Counted from the stretch's first letter, positions 47,921 to 60,450 are shown. The stretch is 64,000 bases of DNA from Lathyrus oleraceus (GCF_024323335.1 NC_066581.1:229292539-229356538), one strand, 5' to 3'. Translations and numbers: made by a program. The notes: a model not told the origin generated them from the sequence alone.

Positions 47921-48116
47921 AAGTTTGTTATGAATTTGACAATACTCCTAGGTAGATTGGGATTCTGGGATATACAGGGCAGCATCATGGGATACATGCC
48001 TCCCGGAAGATGAAGCATAAGTTTGTTATGAATTTGACAGTACTCCTAGGTAGATTGGGCTTCTGGGATATCCGGGGCAGCATCATGGGATACATGCCTC
48101 CCGGAAGATGAAGCAT
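47921..48116. repeat. 98-bp tandem duplication
   Basis: Two units (47921-48018 and 48019-48116), each AAGTTTGTTATGAATTTGAC...CCCGGAAGATGAAGCAT, differing at only a few sites. On the minus strand the area reads as a Ser/His/Pro-rich protein stretch without a clear family. Confidence 0.88.
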
Positions 48117-49010
48117 GAGACACGTGACTTTAGGAAGATGATGCTTCTACTTCTAATGAAGTGGCACCAACGGTTGGACGCAGTGGTCTAGCTTTTTCCC
48201 TCTGAAAGAAAGCATGTCGAGTCCTTCTACCATGTCTCAATCTTTCTTGGTTGTTAGGTATTTTACCTTTAATTAAAGAAAAAAATCATATCATTATCAA
48301 AGAAGTCAAACCCATGTGACAAAATAGGAAAAATTAAACTAACTATGCATTAACTAACTTGAGATTAATATTTTATAGAGTAATAAAGGAGGAATGTCAA
48401 GTTATTTATGTTGAATGACAGAGTGCACATATATCCTCCAAATGCTCCTCGAATTAAAGAGGTCACGAGGCACCCTTTTATTACCATTAAGTTCAAACTG
48501 TTATGATTCTTCATCTTCAACCTCCACATTTTTATCATGTGGTATAATTTTCAAAGAAAATGAGGTTGTCTTCTTAGGTGAGTTTACAGAGAAGATCGAC
48601 AATTTCATTGTCTTTCAAAATGAGCTTCATAGGACTATGAGATCTATTGAAATTTATGAGTCAATAAATTTTTATAATATTTAGCTTGGGATAGATGCTG
48701 CATTTTATTTGCTTGCCTTAAAGTCCAACTTTGTCATTTCTTTGTGTTGAATTAACAATTTGATACACGAGCTATTACAGTTTCATGTATTGTTTGTGTT
48801 AAACTTGTAGCTTGCTACACATGTTACCAAAATATCATGTATAATTAGTTTTCACTCACTATAATAGGTGGTTAATGTTGCATCTAATTCTTCAAACTAT
48901 TAAATTCAGTTGAATCAAATCCATTTCTATCCATTTTATTATTTATTTTCCTTCATTTTTTCATCATCATGAAGAACTTCATGATGGTTGTCAGACTTTT
49001 TCTAAACTCT
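48117..49010. other. Spacer, no gene seen
   Basis: An 89-codon ORF (48415-48684) has no motif I recognise and no neighbour that would make it a gene. Confidence 0.4.
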
Positions 49011-49790
49011 GTGGCGCATCGTTCTTCCTTGTTCATCATGATTCGTGGTGCCACTAATGCCACAGATACGGACAATCCTTCGATTATAGGTCCTTCATAA
49101 ATTCTTAGAAATGTTTATTATATGCACACATCCGATGGACCTTCTTCTATTGCAATTAAATCAATTCTCTGGTATTTAACTATTATGCTTAGGATCGATC
49201 AATGTAGTAAGCAATTGGAGGCAATAACAAGTTTGATTTTGTTGATGGATCTATTTTCTTTCCTACTAAGTTCGATCCAAATTTTAAAGCATGAAGTCAT
49301 TGTAATATGTTAGTTCATTCGTGGATCATGAATTCAGTAGATAAATTAATTGCTCTAAGTATTGTATTTCTTGAAAATTCAATTGATGAATGGAATGAAT
49401 CAAAGAACAAATTTTTCAAGGTACATTCGAATTTCTGAACTCCAATGTGAGATCTTTAAATTAAATCAATAATTTAGATCTGTTTCTAAATTTTTTATTA
49501 CTCTTAAAATTTTGTTGGAGGAACTCAAATTTTACTTGCATACATATGTTTTTTCATGTCCTCAACATTGTGTTTGACAATTGAAGTTAGTAATTCCAAG
49601 CATCATCACAAAATTACATGTTCTATTCATTTCTCAACTGGCCTGAATGAACACTTAGATGTTGTGCGTGCTCAAATTCTACTGATGAATTTGTTACCAA
49701 AAATCAAATTCTACTGATGTTGTGCGTGCTCAAATTCTACTGATGAATTTGCAAAATGAAAAACAATATATGCATTTCATTGTGATGTGT
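49011..49790 (+). pseudogene. Copia gag relic
   Basis: The conceptual reading across frames follows the retrotran_gag_3/copia pattern: MHTSDGPSSIAIKSILW, then NKFDFVDGSIFFPTKFDPNF-like, NMLVHSWIMNSVDKLIALSI, NSIDEWNESKNKFFKVHSNF, and STGLNEHLDVVRAQILLMN. At least three frame shifts and stops. Neither LTR nor pol is recognised nearby. A 37-bp piece at its 3' end is duplicated (49658 and 49716). Confidence 0.68.
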
Positions 49791-50080
49791 CATTACAAAA
49801 AATAATATATTTTATAACAAAATTTTCACCTCGGCAATAACCAACTGATGTGTAATCCATTGAAGCGCTACTTTTTATTTTAAAAAAAAGACTACATACT
49901 CCTTTGATTGGGCTAGCAACATATGGGAAAAGTCCATAAGGAACATGCCTTTGATTCCCAAAAACTACATTTATTTATTAAAAGAAAGACTAATGATTCC
50001 CTCACTCAGGCTAGCAACCGATGAGAAAAGTCCTTAGGGGAAACACTTTCGATTTACAACTGAAATTCTGTTCTTAAGGG
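49791..50080. other. Spacer, no gene seen
   Basis: Contains two related pieces (about 49,893-49,960 and 49,980-50,045) sharing AAAAGACTA.....CTCCCTTTGA-like wording and GGCTAGCAAC..ATG.GAAAAGTCC. Probably repeat debris. Confidence 0.4.
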
Positions 50081-51000
50081 GACAAATGTTGGACCATAAG
50101 CTTAATTTAAGGTGTTCAACATCTTAATGAAGAATTGACAGATTATTGATAAACAAGACGATAAATGATAATGCAATAAAAGAACATAAAGAATTATTAA
50201 CCAAATTCAGTGCAAAGTCTGGGGCCTTCCAACCCAAGAAATGAAATCCACTCTTTAATAGAATTAGTACATAGTATCTTACATGAGAAACCCCATGTTC
50301 AATGCCCATCTTCTAATTTTACCTGTGTATTAGTATTTAGTATCCCACTTAAATATGAGAGTTCCTCACACTTCATCTCAATAACTAATCACAAGTGATC
50401 ACTACAATAATCAGAATATTGAATATTGAATTACAACTCAACTAAAAAGCCAAACTTCATGCTTTTAGATATGAATGGATATGCTAGAGTGATGAACAAA
50501 CAACAACAAAAACAAAGATTCAAAGTATAAATCCTAACACACAAATCTTCAATACTTGTACACTTAAAATGTTAGGTTTGAGCCTCCTTAAATAGAAATG
50601 CAATTTTCTGAGCTTTTTTCCAATGGGAAAAAGATATGATCACGTCCAAATATTTAGAGGCTTTAGTTAAGATTTGTTTTTCAAAAACCTCCACCAAAAA
50701 GGTTGAGTTGAATTTAAATTTTAAATCTCCAATTAATTAGATTTGATTTGATCCTTTTAAACGGCTAAACAAATCTAATTAATGCATTACTAAAAGATAT
50801 CAACAAATCTTCATTGCACACATCCAAAAATTATGCTTAAAACAAAAACAACATTGTCCTGTTGGCAAGGGGAAAATGTTGAACACATGCTGGAACATCA
50901 GGTCCCACATGTGTCATTTCTTCACCAAAACATCTTGCACACATGCTGAAACATCAGGTCCCACACATATCCTTTCTTCACCAAGAGATCTTGTACACTC
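50081..51000. repeat. Possible LTR remnant with a 56-bp tandem pair
   Basis: The start (ATGTTGGACCATAAGCTTAA to AACCAAATTCAGTGCAAAGT) resembles a dispersed legume LTR from memory. Near its right end, ACACATGCTGGAACATCAGG occurs twice in tandem (50883-50938 and 50939-50994). Ends not defined. Confidence 0.35.
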
Positions 51001-51925
51001 CATGTTGATTTTCATAATTCAGTTAATTCAAAAGGAACAACAATTTCCCCTTTTAGAAAATTTTGGCAAAACAACTCTTTCAAAACATACAAGATATGCA
51101 ATACAAATTAAGAATCATAAGCACACCACAAACAACCCCACAAAGTAAACAACGGGAGCAATAGAAGTAACACATAGGTAAAATATTTGATGCATAAAAT
51201 ATATCAAACAAAATGGTCCCATACAGGCAGCCACAAAATTAGACATGTATGCACACAAACAATGCTCCCATATAGTCAGGCACACAATCAGACATGCATG
51301 CACACATATAGAGTCAGTAGTTAGTCAGCATATACCACTACTACAACACAACAATCATCAAAACATCAGAGTTCACACATAGTCAGTAGATTAGTTCACA
51401 CATGCTCAAAGGACAAATGCTCCAGCATGTGAACATAAAAGTCTCACATAAACCAATAGTACAACAAAGTAGCAACAACACTAAGTCCAAGTATTGAAGA
51501 TTCTAAATTTTATTTTATTTTATTTATTGCTTTATTTTTTATTTTATTTTATTTTATTTTTAGTTGATGCATAATTGTTAGTACAAAATAATAAATTGAC
51601 CCTTAAAATTAATCTTTCAAAAATACTAAAATCAAGGTGTTTGATCAACATCAAGTACATTTTTCAAAATCACACCAAAACATTTCCAAACCAAAATCAA
51701 TCGCTTAACATCCATTAACCTTCACAAATAAAATCAATCCTTTTAAAAAATATCAACTTGGTCAACATCTAACCATTTTCTTTAATAAGCACCTTAAATC
51801 ATTTCAAAACCATTTTCATAACTCAATTCATCCCTCAATGCAAATTAAAAGCTTGACCCAACATTAAGATCTTTTTATAGTCAAACTCAAAATGATTAAT
51901 TAATACTTTGACACTTTTTAATAAT
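51001..51925. other. Spacer, no gene seen
   Basis: Rich in CACA/ACAT words and a TTTTATTTTATT run (about 51510-51560). No coding region. Confidence 0.4.
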
Positions 51926-52320
51926 GAAAGAAAAAGGCTACCTGGGTGACAGGTCCAATCATAGTCTCGGGTATTAGGCCCAAGCGGTAATCTCTTACAA
52001 GCTATAAATATCTCGGCTTTCAATAAAATACAAACACGTCTCCGTTTTACAATAAATGGAAAGAAAAAGACTACCTGTGTGAAAGGTATGGTCATAGTCC
52101 CGAACACTAAGCCCAAGTAGTAATTGTTTGCAATCTAAGTGTTAGTCTTTCATTCAAACCACTTGTAAATATTCAAACACTTTTTTGCAAACTATTTGAA
52201 AGAAAAAGACTACCTGGGCGAAAGATCCAGTCCTAGTCCCGAGTATTAGGCCCAAGTGGTAATCTCTTATAAGTCATAAATACTCTGTCTTTTAAGTCTA
52301 AAACATACTCAAACACATCA
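51926..52320. repeat. Three tandem units of about 120-140 bp
   Basis: Units start at 51926, 52059 and 52199. Each opens GAAAGAAAAAG.CTACCTG.G and continues with AGTC.CG...A.TA.GCCCAAG and GGTAAT. The first and third are most alike. The pattern resembles repeats in the non-coding parts of legume Ogre-type elements (memory-based). Confidence 0.75.
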
Positions 52321-55005
52321 AAAAAAATTCTCGCCGTCGTGGGATCGTTCAAACTCTTTTTCAAACGAAAGGTATTTCGTCTCGAGATGATGCAAGAGAA
52401 TGCTTCGTCCACTTGAATGTGTGAGTAAGCTAGTGATGTTTCCCGTTAATGTTGATTTGTAAATCCATTCTCTTGTGATGTAAACGTTCCTTTCTCCACT
52501 TGTTTTGGGTAGCAATCTTATTCCTTCGATTGAGACAAAATAACTATTGCTAAAATCGACCAACAAAGAAACATTGTCTACCTAGAACTACGTAGCCTTG
52601 AGTTCTCCATCGCACCTGAAGTAAGACCCGCAATCTTGTGAGACACATTAATAAAATAAAATTGCGACTCTTTTCTTTTTCTCTTTTCTCTTTTAATAAC
52701 TCGAAGAAAACAAATAACATAAGCTAACATTCAATCTTAAGTATAACTAAAAGGTTCCCGTTGAGTACAACGGACGTGAAGAGTGATACTACCTTCCCCT
52801 TGCGTAATCAACTCCCAAACCCGAATTTGGTTGCGACGACCATTTTCTTTTAAAAGGTTTTATCTATATTTTCTATTTTCTTCATTGGAATAGAAAAGTT
52901 CGATGTTGACTCTATTCAAACACATTTTCCACGAGCATGCGACGCGCTTTGCAAAAGATCGTATTCTTTTAGATACGACACATCCATGTGGATATTGTTA
53001 AAAAAATATCACCTTTTATTTTTCTACTGGTCTCATCCACATGATCATGGAGACCATAAGGTGTAAAATTAACTTTGCAAAAAATAGTTGAAATGTTATG
53101 TACTAATTATTTAAAGTTAAAGTAGTTGTCATTTATTTTATCCATTAGGTATTGATTTTGTTGATGGTCTGAAATCAGTTTTTATAAAGGGCCGAGGTCG
53201 TTTCAACTTAGGTCAAGGGTCGGGTAGGCCTATAATCAATGAAAGGTTGAGGTCCTCACATCCTAACTAAAGGGTTAGATCAGGTCTAACTTTGTTGAAG
53301 GTCACAACTATCTCCATAATTGTTTAAGGTCTTCTCATCCTAACTGAAGGGCTGAATGATGATTGTATTTGTTGAAAGGTCAATATCATCTTCATAAGAG
53401 TTAGAGGTTGTTTTACTATTGGGTTTGTTTAGAAAATATTGTGTCTGACTTTACGAGATTTCGTTCATCTTTTCTTTAGATATGTTCATTTAGTCGACAT
53501 AAGATTCTTCTTCTTTCTTGAAGCATCTTCAAACAATAAGAATCATTTGCTAGGGGCGAGAAAATATGTTTCATAGTAATCAAATTCCTTTATGAAAAAT
53601 CTTTGGTCAACCAACATTTAAATAGATTGTATGAATCCTTGATTTCTTTTCTTTTACTTCCTTCCTCCAATATTCATGTAATTGTTAATTCCTTTAATAG
53701 TTTCGTTAAATCATCTTCAAGAATGCATGACTCAACAAGATCTTGGGTAGTTTTATATTCCATTATTTAAGTCATTCATCACTCCTTTCTTTGCTCCTTG
53801 TTTGTGTTTTCACGATTGGTCATCGTTCTCATCGTTGTTCTCCACTGAACCTCAATAAGGAAATTTAGTGAGTTACAATGAACAAACAATGGAACCCGAC
53901 TCAAAAACTCTAATTGAGTTTCCACCTTCAATTTTATAACATTAGAGTTTTCTCACATATTCACACAGGAACCCTAACATCCTGAACTCATGTACCAGAG
54001 TTGTGAATGCTAGGTAGGAGTGAGGTGTGACGTGGTTTGAGAATGATGAAGTGGGAACATGGGCTCTGAAATAAATATTTTTGTTTGTTTGTGTCTCTCT
54101 ATCGTCTATCCACGAGTTATTTGTGATTGACACAAGATAATGAAGATGAGGCGTTCATAGTTTAGAATCGTCTCTAGAGATCTAAAATGCGCTACAAAGC
54201 ACTTATCTTCATCCTCCGACATCACCTCCATCACCCCAGCTCTGTGAAAATAGAAATGCCTTTGTCCTTGCTATGATTTTCAGAGATACTTGTAATCGGG
54301 GTTGCCGATAGTTTAGGACCTGACTAAAATAAATTTGAGCTGCTACATATCATTAACAACGATCTTAAATAGGGAAATGAGAACCGTTAATCAATTCCCA
54401 CAAACAACGTCAATGTTACCATATATAACTCACGTGCATAAGAGTGACAACATACTTGTAGATGATATTTTGATATTGACGATTGATCAAAATCTTTATC
54501 GTCGAACCCGATAAAGAAATGTACATGCAAAAACTTCCATATCTAAATTAATTTTATCTCAGTGTGAAATTTAATATCAAAATAGTATGTAATAGGTGAT
54601 GTGAAATTTATATAACATTAAATATATGGCCCCCTCAATAAAAGTTTTCTAGCAAAGCCACTAGATATTGAGTTTATGTTAACCAAATGTCAAATCTAAA
54701 ATTATTTGAAATTACATTAGCTTCAAATTTCTCTTGTTCGAATGCTTTTTTGCCGCGGTTTGGTTGAAGGTACAATTTGTAGTTTGTGTATTATGAAGTA
54801 TGACAATATTTCATCCGTGGTAAAAAGTTGCATGCCAAGTAGTTAGTAATTAATTTTAAAATGGAGTGTATAAAGGCAAACAAATTAAGAAAGTTAAAAT
54901 ATATTAAAAGAATATAAAATAAGAAATGCCAATATTTTTGTGATCGGAAATATAGATCATATGGTCAAGCTTTGTCTGTTGTGTTGTTTGCAAGTGCTCT
55001 CCATA
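52321..55005. other. Repeat-derived non-coding DNA, no gene seen
   Basis: The first 700 bases contain CTACGTAGCCTTGAGTTCTC and GGTTGCGACGACCATTTTCT, wording that I associate with the leader or LTR of Ogre/Tat elements. 53,170-53,400 has related GGGTTAGATCAGGTCTAAC-like phrases. No protein domain can be read on either strand. Confidence 0.4.
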
Positions 55006-55900
55006 CCAGCCATGCTAAAGAAATTTCCAACCTAATCCAACTTCACCTGAGAAACAGACAAAACTGAATAGCAACATAAAAAAAACCATGCTTAAAAAAA
55101 CTTAAGGTAACTTTTGAGAGTACGTTTGGACAAGATAATTGAAATTTTTAGATAATTTAAATAATTTATTTAAAATTTATAAAAATTTAAATTCTTTTGT
55201 TTAGATAAAATATTAAAATAAATTATTGTTAGATTTTTGCAATATTTTTATAAAATTTAAAATTTTAGAGTCAAAATTTTAATTTTAAAAATGAAGACTA
55301 ATTTACAATTTTAAAAATTTAATAGGGTCAATTTGTAAAATTTGATTAAAAATTCTGAGAAAATTTTAATTTTTTTTGTTTTAAGTATCATTTTAAAATC
55401 ATAAAATGAATTTTCATGGTATAGTTGAGAGATGACCCCTTACAATTCCATGCTTCCCACTTTCACTTGTTCTTTCCCTTCAAATTGTAGTAATAAAGGC
55501 CACCTCTCTTGTCTCTTCTTCTATCTCTTTTTTTTTTTATGGTATATGATTTTATTCTAAATTGAAAATCTATTGATTAGAGTAGGGTTTTAAAACAATC
55601 TACCACCAATTGTGATTGTGATTGGCATGTGTTTACTGATTAGATCTCCATTTTGCTTCTATAGGATGTTCCATTTCTGTTCAAACAGTTGTTCCATCCA
55701 CTTGGGAACTGTTTGTTGTTGTGCTTACGACAGGATGGGCTTCTATATTATTGTGCCTACACAAGTTGTGTTATGTGAAGGAGAATACAAGAAACAAAAT
55801 ATACACCGTGCATTGTGGCAATGATGAAGTAAAGTAAACGTATTGGTGGCTATATATGGGTACATTGAGTCCATAATTTGAGTATATTGTGGTCTTTGTT
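55006..55900. repeat. Unidentified conserved segment (copy X2)
   Basis: Contiguous counterpart of 1891-2350 plus 9527-9860, same order and orientation. It includes CCAGCCATGCTAAAGAAATT (55006), the CCCCTTACAATTCCATGCTT block (about 55,436) and the 3' block with an identical potential hairpin (55682-55715). Between the first two blocks there is an AT-rich stretch (about 55,120-55,420) absent from X1, probably an inserted MITE-like sequence. No conserved ORF. Confidence 0.6.
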
Positions 55901-56400
55901 TTCATCATTCGATATTAACTATGTATTCGTAAAACATTTTGTGGTTAATGATTGATTAAAAAGTAAGACAAGCAAATGCATAAATGATGCGTTATGTATG
56001 ATTTTGGGAAATGGATCACCGGCTGCTTATTACATTATGCCCTTCTCTCCTGTCTCATCCAACCGTTGACAAGTTAAGAATAATAAAAAAATAAGAGCAT
56101 GATAATTTAATGGCTGACATAAGGGCATGATAGATAGTGAAGCTAGCGAAAATATATCTGAACGTATCGCATGCTCGAACATACAATAGAGTCGCCATCG
56201 AACTTTATTTATCCTCAAAGGGAAGGGTAAACATCGATAAAACGCGTGGAAAAGAGATATGATGGGTAAGGAAGTCGGTTATGTAAGGGGAATATATTAA
56301 CACCCCAAACATCCATGGTACTCCATGTGAAGCGTTTTGATTTTTCTCGCTTGAATGAGTGTTAGATCTAAGATTACTCGTAAAAGAATGGGAAAAAGAA
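55901..56400. other. Spacer leading into an Ogre/Tat-like repeat region
   Basis: From about 56,190 the wording GAGTCGCCATCGAACTTTATTTATCC and AACACCCCAAACATCCATGG appears, similar to 59,060-59,240. No gene. Confidence 0.4.
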
Positions 56401-57800
56401 GAAATAGATAAAGTGTTCGGTGAGGATTAGGGCCCTCATGCCTACGTATCCTCATAATGCAATGAGGAATTCAGAGCTTCGTAGTTCAAGGAATTAGAGG
56501 CAGGAGATGGAAAGAAGTGTGATCAAAGTATGGTTTGAACCAAAGAATAGTGTGTTGAGCTCCAAAAGGGGTGAAAACGTGAACCCAAGAGTAAACTGGT
56601 ATGAACCAACAAGTGAGGACCTATAACACAATATCATTGTATTGGAACAAAAAAAAAGGAATTAGGTGTTTGGGTTAAGGGTCAAACAACTCTTGATTCA
56701 CAAGGAGGTACAAGATGGAGCACAAAGGTATAATGTATTTGGCTCAAAAATAGGTGTATCACATGGAGTGAATGAAGGTAGCATATGAATGTATCATGAA
56801 AATGAATGGAGTGAAGTGACCGAAGTCACAAAATAGGGGGATTTGGTAACAAGTGACCGAATAAGTATCGTTTGAAATCGAAAGGTGAAAGTGTATTGGA
56901 ATCCATAAGAGAAATGAGGTTTCTACCATAGAGGGAAACAACTTTAACCGTGATAGGGTGTTAGCCAAAATAAGGAATTAATTGTTTGGGTTAAGGACCA
57001 AACAACTCTAGGTAGAAATGCGGACCATTCGTTAGGCATCCTAAAAGGGTGTATATGGAATTCCAAAGAAAGTGTATTTCGACGTCAAAGAGACAGTATG
57101 TCACTGGGTGAACGATTTATGATCAAAGGTAGATAATGAATAATGAAATATATGGATCATGCCCTAAGGTGAAGGAGGAATAATTAGAAGTATGCTCGCC
57201 GAGGATTCGCATCCTCGTGCCTACGTATTCTCATTGTGCAATGAGAAAGTCAGAGCAATCGTAGTTCGGAACTACGAGAATAAAGAGAGAGAGACGTTTG
57301 TCTAAGCAACGGGGACTCACAAGACAAATACATCTTCCAAGAAGGATTGCATTACTAGAGTGCAAGGAGTAGTGTATCACTTGTTGGGGAATCAACAATT
57401 CGAGATCAAATAAGGATAGTATATTGGATCCAAGAGAAGGATAGACTCTTAATCGAAGAGCAAATTAGGCATTTACCAATATATGGACTAGCAGGCCGCC
57501 ACTATAAGGTAAAGCCAAGAAGGAAGACTGAAGTAATTGTTTGGGTTAAGGGCCAAACAACTCTTGATTGAAGAGGTGGACTGTCATTAGGGCGTTCTAA
57601 AAGGATAGACAAGGAGTCCAAGGAAAAGTATGATTGATCTCAAAAAGATGGTATAGATTGCAGAATGAATAATGATCCATGGGATAGAGAAAGTAGATTG
57701 ATAAATAGGATAGCTCGCGAAGAAACTGGATTCTCCTGCCTACGTATCCTTATAGTACAATAAGGAAATCAGAGCTTTCGTAGTTCAGCCCACTAGGGCT
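56401..57800. repeat. Degenerate long repeats with two recurring motifs
   Basis: Motif 1 (CCTACGTAT.CTCAT....CAATGAG.AA.TCAGAGC, then CGTAGTTC) occurs at about 56,440, 57,217 and 57,738. Motif 2 (TTGTTTGGGTTAAGG.CCAAAC) occurs at about 56,667, 56,982 and 57,537. The motifs alternate, suggesting an old tandem unit of several hundred bases. Non-coding. Confidence 0.6.
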
Positions 57801-57984
57801 GAAAACAAGATGATGGAGGCAAAAGAATGATTGAAATTGGAATAGAAGTGAAATGATTGAGAATGAAATGATTTGCATGGAATGGAGAGACTTGATAGCT
57901 ACTGGATGAGAATCACACTAACTTTCAAGTGGGAGGAGAAGAGTAGTTGTAGTTGTTTCTTGCATGGATGATGAAAACCTTATC

Positions 57985-58370
57985 AATCGTTCGATTCAAA
58001 TTGCACTAAAGTATATGAATAGAGGTGAATACGATGAGCGCTGGGTCATACGTCTCATACCCAAAGATACTCAGAATGGGGGTAAGAATACTCCAGTCTC
58101 ACTCCTTCTCCATTACTTAAGGCTCGTATCATGCAATTTGATTCATGATTGATAAGTTGCTGATTGTAATCCTTGCTTTTGTTGTTTTTGCTTTGTGAAG
58201 AGAGAGACTTGTCAATTGTATGATCAATATTGTGCTAAAGTCTATGAATAGAGGTGAATACGATGAGCGTTGTGTCATACGTCCCATACCCAAAGATACT
58301 CAGAATGGGGGTATGAATACTCCAGTCCCACTCCTTCTCTATTGCTTAAGGCTCGTGTCACACACTTCTA
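57985..58370. repeat. Direct duplication, offset 229 bp
   Basis: TATGAATAGAGGTGAATACG begins at 58014 and 58243, and similarity extends about 140 bases (ACCCAAAGATACTCAGAATG to TTAAGGCTCGT). Small ORFs here are due to the repeat. Confidence 0.8.
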
Positions 58371-58993
58371 ACTTTGATTTAACAAAGGTTGAAGATGCCA
58401 GTTTTGATGTGCTTGAATAATCTGTTGCTTTGTATGACTAAGGATGCTTTGAATGAAGATCTTGTCTTGAGTCCTTGAGCTCCACAGCTTGGAAGAAAAG
58501 TCTTATTAAGTGACCAAGAGTCTTTTGGTCACTCAATTTAGACTGTGGGATTATACAAGTTCAAAGGATTTAATCAATCAAAATTTCTTTTGATCAATTT
58601 AACCATGGGTTTTGTTTTGTTTTTTGGGAACTAGGTTTTGATCTAATCAAAGTTAGTAATCGTTAGAAACTATGCTAAGGGATCATGCATTGATTTATTA
58701 AGTGTTGATTGAAAATTCTACGTTAGAGGTCCTAAGGGAGCATGTACATATTGGTAAATATCATGGTTAAAAGTCCTAGGTATAAATCCTAAAATTATAA
58801 GGAAGTGATTAAATTCTATGTCACATTCTAATCATAAAGGGATCATGTCATTCTATCACAATAATACCAAAATTAGCCCATAAGGGCAAAATTGTCAATT
58901 GCAAAAATATGTCAAATTTTATGGTCTAAAGTTGGTCCTAACCTAATGGTGTAAATTTTAATGGTTCTCAATTTAATCAAACCTAATGGTTCC
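58371..58993. other. Spacer, no gene seen
   Basis: No coding region. Phrases such as AACCTAATGGT and CCTAAGGGA.CATG repeat loosely. Confidence 0.4.
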
Positions 58994-60027
58994 TGTAGCG
59001 GTGTATTCGTCACCATTTCATTGGAAATATTGATTAGATCCAAGGTAAATCATACAAGGATAGAGTCGCCACCACACTTCTATTTATCCAAAGGAATGGC
59101 TAGAAAGCGAACAAAAGCCTAAGAAGTTTTGCAAAGAAAACTAATAAAAGGTCAGAGATCTGGGTAAGGGGGTAATTATGTTGTGGGAAGGTGTTAGGCA
59201 CCCACAACATCCTAGGTACTCCTAGGGAACCTCTTTTCACAACTTGTTGCAAAGAATTATTTGTTTATGAAATTATTTTGTGCAAACATGATTGAAAGGA
59301 TGAGAGAAGGAATGTACAAGTTTATTATTTTTGTGTTTGGATGGATGAACCCATTACCTACGTACCTTTTCATGAAAGATAAGGATCAAAACCCCGTAGT
59401 TCGGGTAAAATATTTCCAAAAAGTGAGTGGATTGATTTTAAACAAAAGCCTTAAGGTCTTTCATTATCAACGAGAGAAAACTCAACCCGAACAACCACAA
59501 GTCCACCATGTGAGAACAGCTTCAACATGCTAGTGAGAGATTATGCCCTATAATAAGCATGGAAGTCTTACAATTCAATCACTAAGGACAAAGGTGAGAT
59601 TCACATCAACCACTAAGATAATTCAGATCTATGGCTAATGCATGAAAACTTGATTAAGAAGTGGACAAGGGCCACAAAAGCAATTGAGTGGGTTGAATTA
59701 ACCAATTAGCATTATTCACAAAAATGAAGTCAAAGTATGAATTAGAATTCAATTACAATGAGTATTAGTGAAAATGAAGTTTGAAAATTAGAGGCTTAAG
59801 GCCTAGGTTTCTAGTTTTGAAAACAAGTGAAAATGTTTGCACAAAAGTTTTCTGGTTTGGGTTAAGGATGAAAACAAAGTTCAAGGTTAAGCACAAAAGG
59901 GTTAAGGGACAAAGCCACAAACAGAAGTCGCTTTCTCAAGATCATAGAAATGATCCAAGGAAGTTCCTTTGAAATTAGGCAACACAAAGTAATAAGCAAA
60001 TAAGCAAGCTCAAAGGAGCAACAAAAC

Positions 60028-60450
60028 TGGAAATGGATTGCCAATAAATGGTCTTACATCCAACTCCGAAAAGAGATGGGAAACGGAGTGCCAATAAATG
60101 GTCTTACGTCCAACTCCACAAAGCAACATGGGAAACAGATAGCCAATCAATGGTCTTACATCTAACTCCATAAAGAAACAAACACAGGAAACAGATAGCC
60201 AATCAATGGTCTTACATCTGACTCCACAAAACAAATACAGGAAACATATAGACAATCAATGGTCTTACATCTAACTCCACAAAGAAACAAACACAGGAAA
60301 CAGATAGCCAATCAATGGTCTTACATCTGACTCCACAAAACAAAACAAGAAAGGAAATGGAGTTCCAATCAATGGTCTTATATCCAGCTCCCCAAAAGGA
60401 ACAGGAAACAGATAGCCAATCAATGGTCTTACATCTGACTCCTCAAACAA
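60028..60450. repeat. Minisatellite, eight copies of a 50-57-bp unit
   Basis: Core AGCCAATCAATGGTCTTACA followed by TCTRACTCC. Core starts are at about 60040, 60090, 60142, 60198, 60251, 60307, 60364 and 60415. Copies 3-6 alternate between CTAACTCC and CTGACTCC types, forming a 109-bp higher-order dimer. The ORF over it on each strand is a repeat artefact. Confidence 0.9.

Noticed and set aside
55682..55715. MicroRNA precursor in segment X
   Set aside because: The stem is only about 11 bp with a bulge. Extending the arms gives no further pairing, and neither arm matches a plant miRNA I know.
55612..55824. 70-codon ORF in copy X2 and the overlapping ORFs at 9496-9766 in copy X1
   Set aside because: The frame is not kept between the two copies despite high nucleotide identity, so it is unlikely to be translated.
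60028..60450. CRISPR-like array (regular units of about 53 bases)
   Set aside because: The units are contiguous tandem copies that vary throughout, without unique spacers, and the DNA is plant nuclear.
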